Assembly (NCBI RefSeq): GCF_030867145.1
Contig: NC_134440.1
Coordinates: 1,302,001 to 1,366,000, forward strand
Length of the DNA stretch: 64,000 bases
Origin: Opisthocomus hoazin
Taxonomy: Eukaryota; Chordata; Aves; Opisthocomiformes; Opisthocomidae
Reading direction: 5' to 3'
The notes below the pieces were generated by a model that was not told where the DNA came from, made no database searches, and saw only the letters and a list, made by a program, of their open reading frames with translations. The translations under genes and the position numbers were made by a program. Below, piece by piece: positions 60,333 through 64,000 of this stretch (positions within the stretch are counted from its first letter, which is position 1; each line of letters opens with the position of its first letter).

Positions 60333-61855
60333 GGGGAGGCGCGGCGGGGTGAGGCGGACGGCGGGCGGCGGAGGACACGCGGCGGCGGGGCCGGGGGCGC
60401 GGGGTCCAGCGGGACGGCGGGAGCGGAACCGGGCGGCGCCCCCTCGGCGCGGGGAGTGGGGCGGGACGACGGCTCCGGCGAAAACAGCGGGGCCGGTGCC
60501 AGCACGGACGGGCGGGGCCTGGCCCGCGGCCGCCTCCGACCCCCCCAGCCGCGCAGCCCGGGGTGCGGGGCCCGATAACCCCGCGGCGCTGGGGCGGGCG
60601 ATAACGGGCCCGGCCGAGACCGAGGGGCCTCCGCGGGGCAGCGGCCCGGCCCCGGTGGCTCTCGGCTGACCCAGCCCCGGAGCGGGGCAGCGCCCGCAGC
60701 CGGCGGGGCGGGCGGGGCGGCGGGAACAGCCCGGACAATGGGGCCGGCGGCGCCGGGCGGCCGCACTCCCCGCGGGGATCCCCCGCCGCCCGCAGGCTCC
60801 GGGGCCCCCCCCGCAGCGTCGCTTCCCCCCAGCACCGCGTCCCGCCCGGCCGCCCCCCCCGCGCTGGAGAGGCCCAGCGGCCCCGCACCCCCCGCCTGTG
60901 GCATGGCGGGGCCGGCGGAGGGGGGCCCCGGTGCCTCCCTGCGCGGGGCAGCTGCCCGGTCTGCGGGGCTGGGGCGCTCCGGGCCCGGGGCAGCTCCCGC
61001 AGCGGCGGGGGGGTGCCCGGCATCGAGGAGCCAGCGAAGACACGGGGCGCGGGGGCACAGGGAGCGGCTGGTGGGGGGGAAGCTGCTGGGGGCACGGAGC
61101 AGCCCCCCAGGAAAAGGGGGGGGGGAGGCTGACTTTGGACCAGCAGCTGGGGCGGCCGCTGCTGCTCGGCGCCAGCCGGGTGACCTTGGGCGCCGCTTGC
61201 CAGGCCGCAGTACAGTGACAATAATCCCGTTCACCTTCTGGCCTTACTTCCTCGGGCAGCACAGCACGTGCGCCGGCCGCGTGCCGTCGCCACCCAAACC
61301 CCGACCCCGGTCGGCCACGCGACCCCGGGCAGGGGCACGTTCTGCTCATCGCCCCTGAGCGAGCTTCGCCCGGGGTGGGAGTGGGGGCACGGCCCTGCGT
61401 CCCAGCGCAGCCGGGCAGCATGCCCCTCGGCTGCACGGCGGGAGCCAGCTCGCACGTCCCGGCCGGTCCGGGCCTGCGTGCTCGGGGCAGACGCAGCTGG
61501 GCCCGGATCAGAGCGGCGGTGAGGCCGCAGGCACCCACCGGCACCGCTCCGCGCTGCCCGGGCAGGTCTGCGGCTGCCGAGGTGCCGGCGCTCCCGCCCA
61601 GGCGGGCAGCGAGGCCGGGCACGGCCGCGGGGCAGAGGCAGCCAGCGCCGCACCCTCCCCTGCCCAGGAAGGGCAGAGATGTTCCCCGGGCCCAAGGCGG
61701 TTCTGCCCCGGCGCTCCTGCCCGCTCTGTGAGTTTGGGGAGGGGGGGACACGGGTTGCTGTGGCCCAAAGGCTGTCCCGGAGAGCAGCCAGCCCACCACC
61801 CCTGCCCACCCCCGACACAGAAACCCCCACAGCAGAGCCTCACCCCCGCAGCCGC
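60333..61855. other. Spacer between BSG and CDC34
   Basis: CpG-rich DNA upstream of BSG and downstream of CDC34. It has long open frames on both strands with no domains. In human, GZMM lies in this position; no serine protease exon was recognised here. Confidence 0.6.
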
Positions 61856-61868
61856 TCCCTCAAAATAC

Positions 61869-61874
61869 TTTATT
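61869..61874 (-). terminator. CDC34: CDC34 poly(A) signal
   Basis: AATAAA on the minus strand, about 620 nt after the CDC34 stop. The 3' UTR (61875-62489) includes a U/A-rich stretch around 62290-62340. Confidence 0.8.
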
Positions 61875-62489
61875 AAATAGTTTCCAAAAAAAAAAAACCA
61901 AACCAGAAGCAGAAAGTCTCAGCAGTAGGGCCACCCCACCCAGCTAGTTAAAAACTCCAAACAAACCACCCCGACGCCCTGGCCCTTCGCCCCCCGAGCA
62001 CGGCCCTGGCCCCGCGGGAAGGGGCAGCAGGGGGGTCCCATGGGGGCAGAGGACAGCAGCGCTGGCCCTGAGCGCTCCCTGCTCGGACACCTCAGGGCTG
62101 CAGAAAGCTGCACAACGCTCCCGTGCCTCCCCCCAGAGCGACCCCCCGCAGCCCCACGCACCGGGGCAGCCACCACCGGGTTTTGCTGTCACTCCTCGCC
62201 CAGCCAGAGCCACCAGCTCACCAGTTCCTGCGGATTCGTGAATGCTCCAAGGCAGCTTTCCCCCTCCCCACCTACCCACCATCCAGGAAGTTTATAAAAT
62301 AGGGTTTGTTTTTGGGTTTTTTTGCTTTTTCTACAAAGATAGTGGTGGGTTTTCCTTTGCAACAGCAGAACAGTCTCCCTGCTAGGTAGAGTTAATTTCA
62401 GGGCTGACAGATCCTAAATGCAAATGAGTTTGTCCTAGTTGAGGTAAAATTCAGTAGTTTATAGCAAGTTTTGCAATGCCAGAGGGCCA

Positions 62490-63780
62490 TCAAGATTCCT
62501 CATTGCCAGAGTCATCTTCATCACCGTAACAGCTGTCTGCTTCCTCCTCCATCTCATCATCCTCGTAATAGTCATCATAGAGCAGGTCAGAGCCCTCATC
62601 TGGGGCTGGAGTCTTGGTCTTCACGCAGTACTCTGCCAGCGTGGTGGGGACCTTCACGCCGTCCCGCTCAGCGTCCACCTTCGTGCCCAGGACTTGCTTC
62701 CTGGAGGGCGGGAAGCGGGGCATGAGGACAGAGCTCTGCCCGGCTCGTCCCCGGGGGGACACCCAGCCACGCAGTCCTTTCCTCTCACACCCCAGCTCCG
62801 GGTTGTTCGCCCGCACAAGATGGGCGAGAGGACGGTGAGGGAGAGCAGCACAGAGCAAACGTGGCTGCACTGTAACGTGCCCCCTGCTCCGAGGAACCGC
62901 TTGCCATGCTGGGGCTGGTCAGCCAGCAGCTCGGGAGCTTCACGCACCGGGCTCATGAGACAGCCCTGACAGCAAGGCCGTGCTGGCACCGTGTCTGCTA
63001 CGAACCCAGATCCTTGGCGCCAGAGCTGAGCAGGGCCAGGGCTCAGGCCGAGAGCTAAGCTGGGCAGATAACTTCTCCCAAAAGCCACGCTCAGAGCCAG
63101 AACCCTCCCCTCCTACCAGCCCGCAGACGGGACTCAGTGGGGCAGGATACGCCCTCGGGATCCTGCCATCTGCTGAGACTTGCAGAGCTGAGACCTTGCA
63201 GGACACAGCGCAGGGCCTGGGCCCAGCTCAGCACGCACCTGATGATGTCCGTGTACTCCCGGTCCTTCCCTTTGCTCTCCTTCCACTTGCGGTACATCAC
63301 GGAGGCATCCACGTTGGCGGGAGAAAACGTGTTGGGTTCATTCAGCAGCGAGATCACGCTCAGGAGAATGGTCCTGCCAAGCAACAAACAGGAGCGGGTA
63401 AGAGCCGAGGCGGCCAGCACTGCCCGCGCCCAGCCATGCCAGCAGCCTCCGTGTCCCAGCACCGTGGCGTCCCGAGGGTCAGGAGGGGGCCAGGTGCTGG
63501 CCCCCCGCGAGGCCACTCCTCAGCAAGGCGCAGGAGACGGCAGCGCAGAGGCTGTCGAGCTCACAGCTCCTGATGTTCTTCAGCAGAGCCCACAGCCCGA
63601 GGGCCAGCTGCTGCCTTCCAGCAGCCCCGGCATCTCCCGCAGGCTCCCGGCCCCCCGCGTCCCCGTCCCCGCAGCCCCTCACCGCACGTTCTGCGTGGGG
63701 TTCCACCGCTCAGACGGCAGCTCCCCGCTCTGCGGGTCGTCCACCGGCGGGTGGAGGATGGAGATGCAGACGTCGCCAGT
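62490..63780 (-). CDS. CDC34: CDC34, E2 ubiquitin-conjugating enzyme (3' part)
   Basis: E2 enzyme that supplies ubiquitin to SCF cullin-RING ligases, building Lys48 chains on cell-cycle regulators. Three coding exons are present, minus strand: 63780-63683, 63373-63239 and 62700-62490. They give 147 residues plus stop, corresponding to about residue 89 onward of the 236-residue human protein. The catalytic cysteine is in TGDVCISILHPP. The acidic loop VDDPQSGELPSERW, which marks CDC34/UBE2R over most other E2s, is intact. It continues NPTQNVRTILLSVISLLNEPN and KQVLGTKVDAERDGVKVPTT, then the acidic tail DDYYEDDEMEEEAD ending SGNEES. UBE2R2 is the close paralogue, but the position next to BSG supports CDC34. 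The upstream exons lie beyond the window end; 63781-64000 is intron. The introns 62701-63238 and 63374-63682 show nothing else. Confidence 0.96.
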
Positions 63781-64000
63781 CTGAAAGCACAAGTGAAACG
63801 GGATCCTCGGGAGCTGCTGTCCCAAGCGCGCTCCGGCAGCAGCTCGGTCCTCTGCTCCGGCAGCCTGCCCGCTCTTTACTGCGGCTTAGGCCAGGGGAGG
63901 CAACCCCAGCCCGTCCTTCTGGTCCCTAGGAAGGGACGGCAGCAGTGGTGATCCTGGCTACGCTGCCACAGCCTCAGGCCTCGAACACGCACCCTGTGCA

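Noticed and set aside
58804-60669. 621-codon plus-strand frame across BSG exon 1
   Set aside because: Antisense to a verified exon and CpG island. Low-complexity composition without domains.

Overview
This is gene-dense, GC-rich vertebrate nuclear DNA. The coding sequence is most like birds: short introns, heavy CpG content, few transposons, and protein sequences close to avian neurothelin/basigin, HCN2 and POLRMT. Six protein-coding genes are present in the order RNF126(+), FGF22(-), POLRMT(+), HCN2(-), BSG(-), CDC34(-). This is the human 19p13.3 block in reverse orientation, which in chicken lies on a GC-rich microchromosome. I cannot name the species from sequence alone.

Layout. 1-6830: RNF126 exons 2-9, with the first coding exon outside the window. 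6830-9490: intergenic DNA between convergent 3' ends. 9500-13827: FGF22, three coding exons. 13828-14505: a compact CpG-rich divergent promoter shared by FGF22 and POLRMT. 14506-32040: POLRMT, 21 coding exons, all joined in frame to 1237 codons. 32040-32650: short convergent gap. 32650-46010: HCN2, eight coding exons, 927 codons. 46011-47375: HCN2 upstream DNA. 47376-60054: BSG, eight coding exons including the skippable Ig0 exon. 60055-61855: BSG promoter and CpG-rich spacer. 61856-64000: the 3' part of CDC34, three coding exons including the catalytic cysteine.

Every exon chain was assembled by hand from GT-AG splice sites and checked by phase. The summed coding lengths are divisible by three and the proteins agree in length with the mammalian families. 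The genes do not form one pathway. They include two ubiquitin enzymes (RNF126 an E3, CDC34 an E2), a mitochondrial RNA polymerase, a synaptic growth factor, a pacemaker channel and an immunoglobulin-type membrane glycoprotein.

The most interesting non-coding signals are these: a stack of CTCF-, ZNF143/ACTACA-, ETS- and NRF1-type motifs plus a two-codon upstream ORF just before POLRMT; a 32-bp minisatellite starting about 40 bp inside HCN2 intron 1; and several AT-rich, motif-dense islands in the HCN2 and POLRMT introns that look like candidate enhancers. I found no convincing novel system, tRNA, rRNA, CRISPR array, transposon or viral fossil. The long open frames on both strands are a by-product of high GC content.
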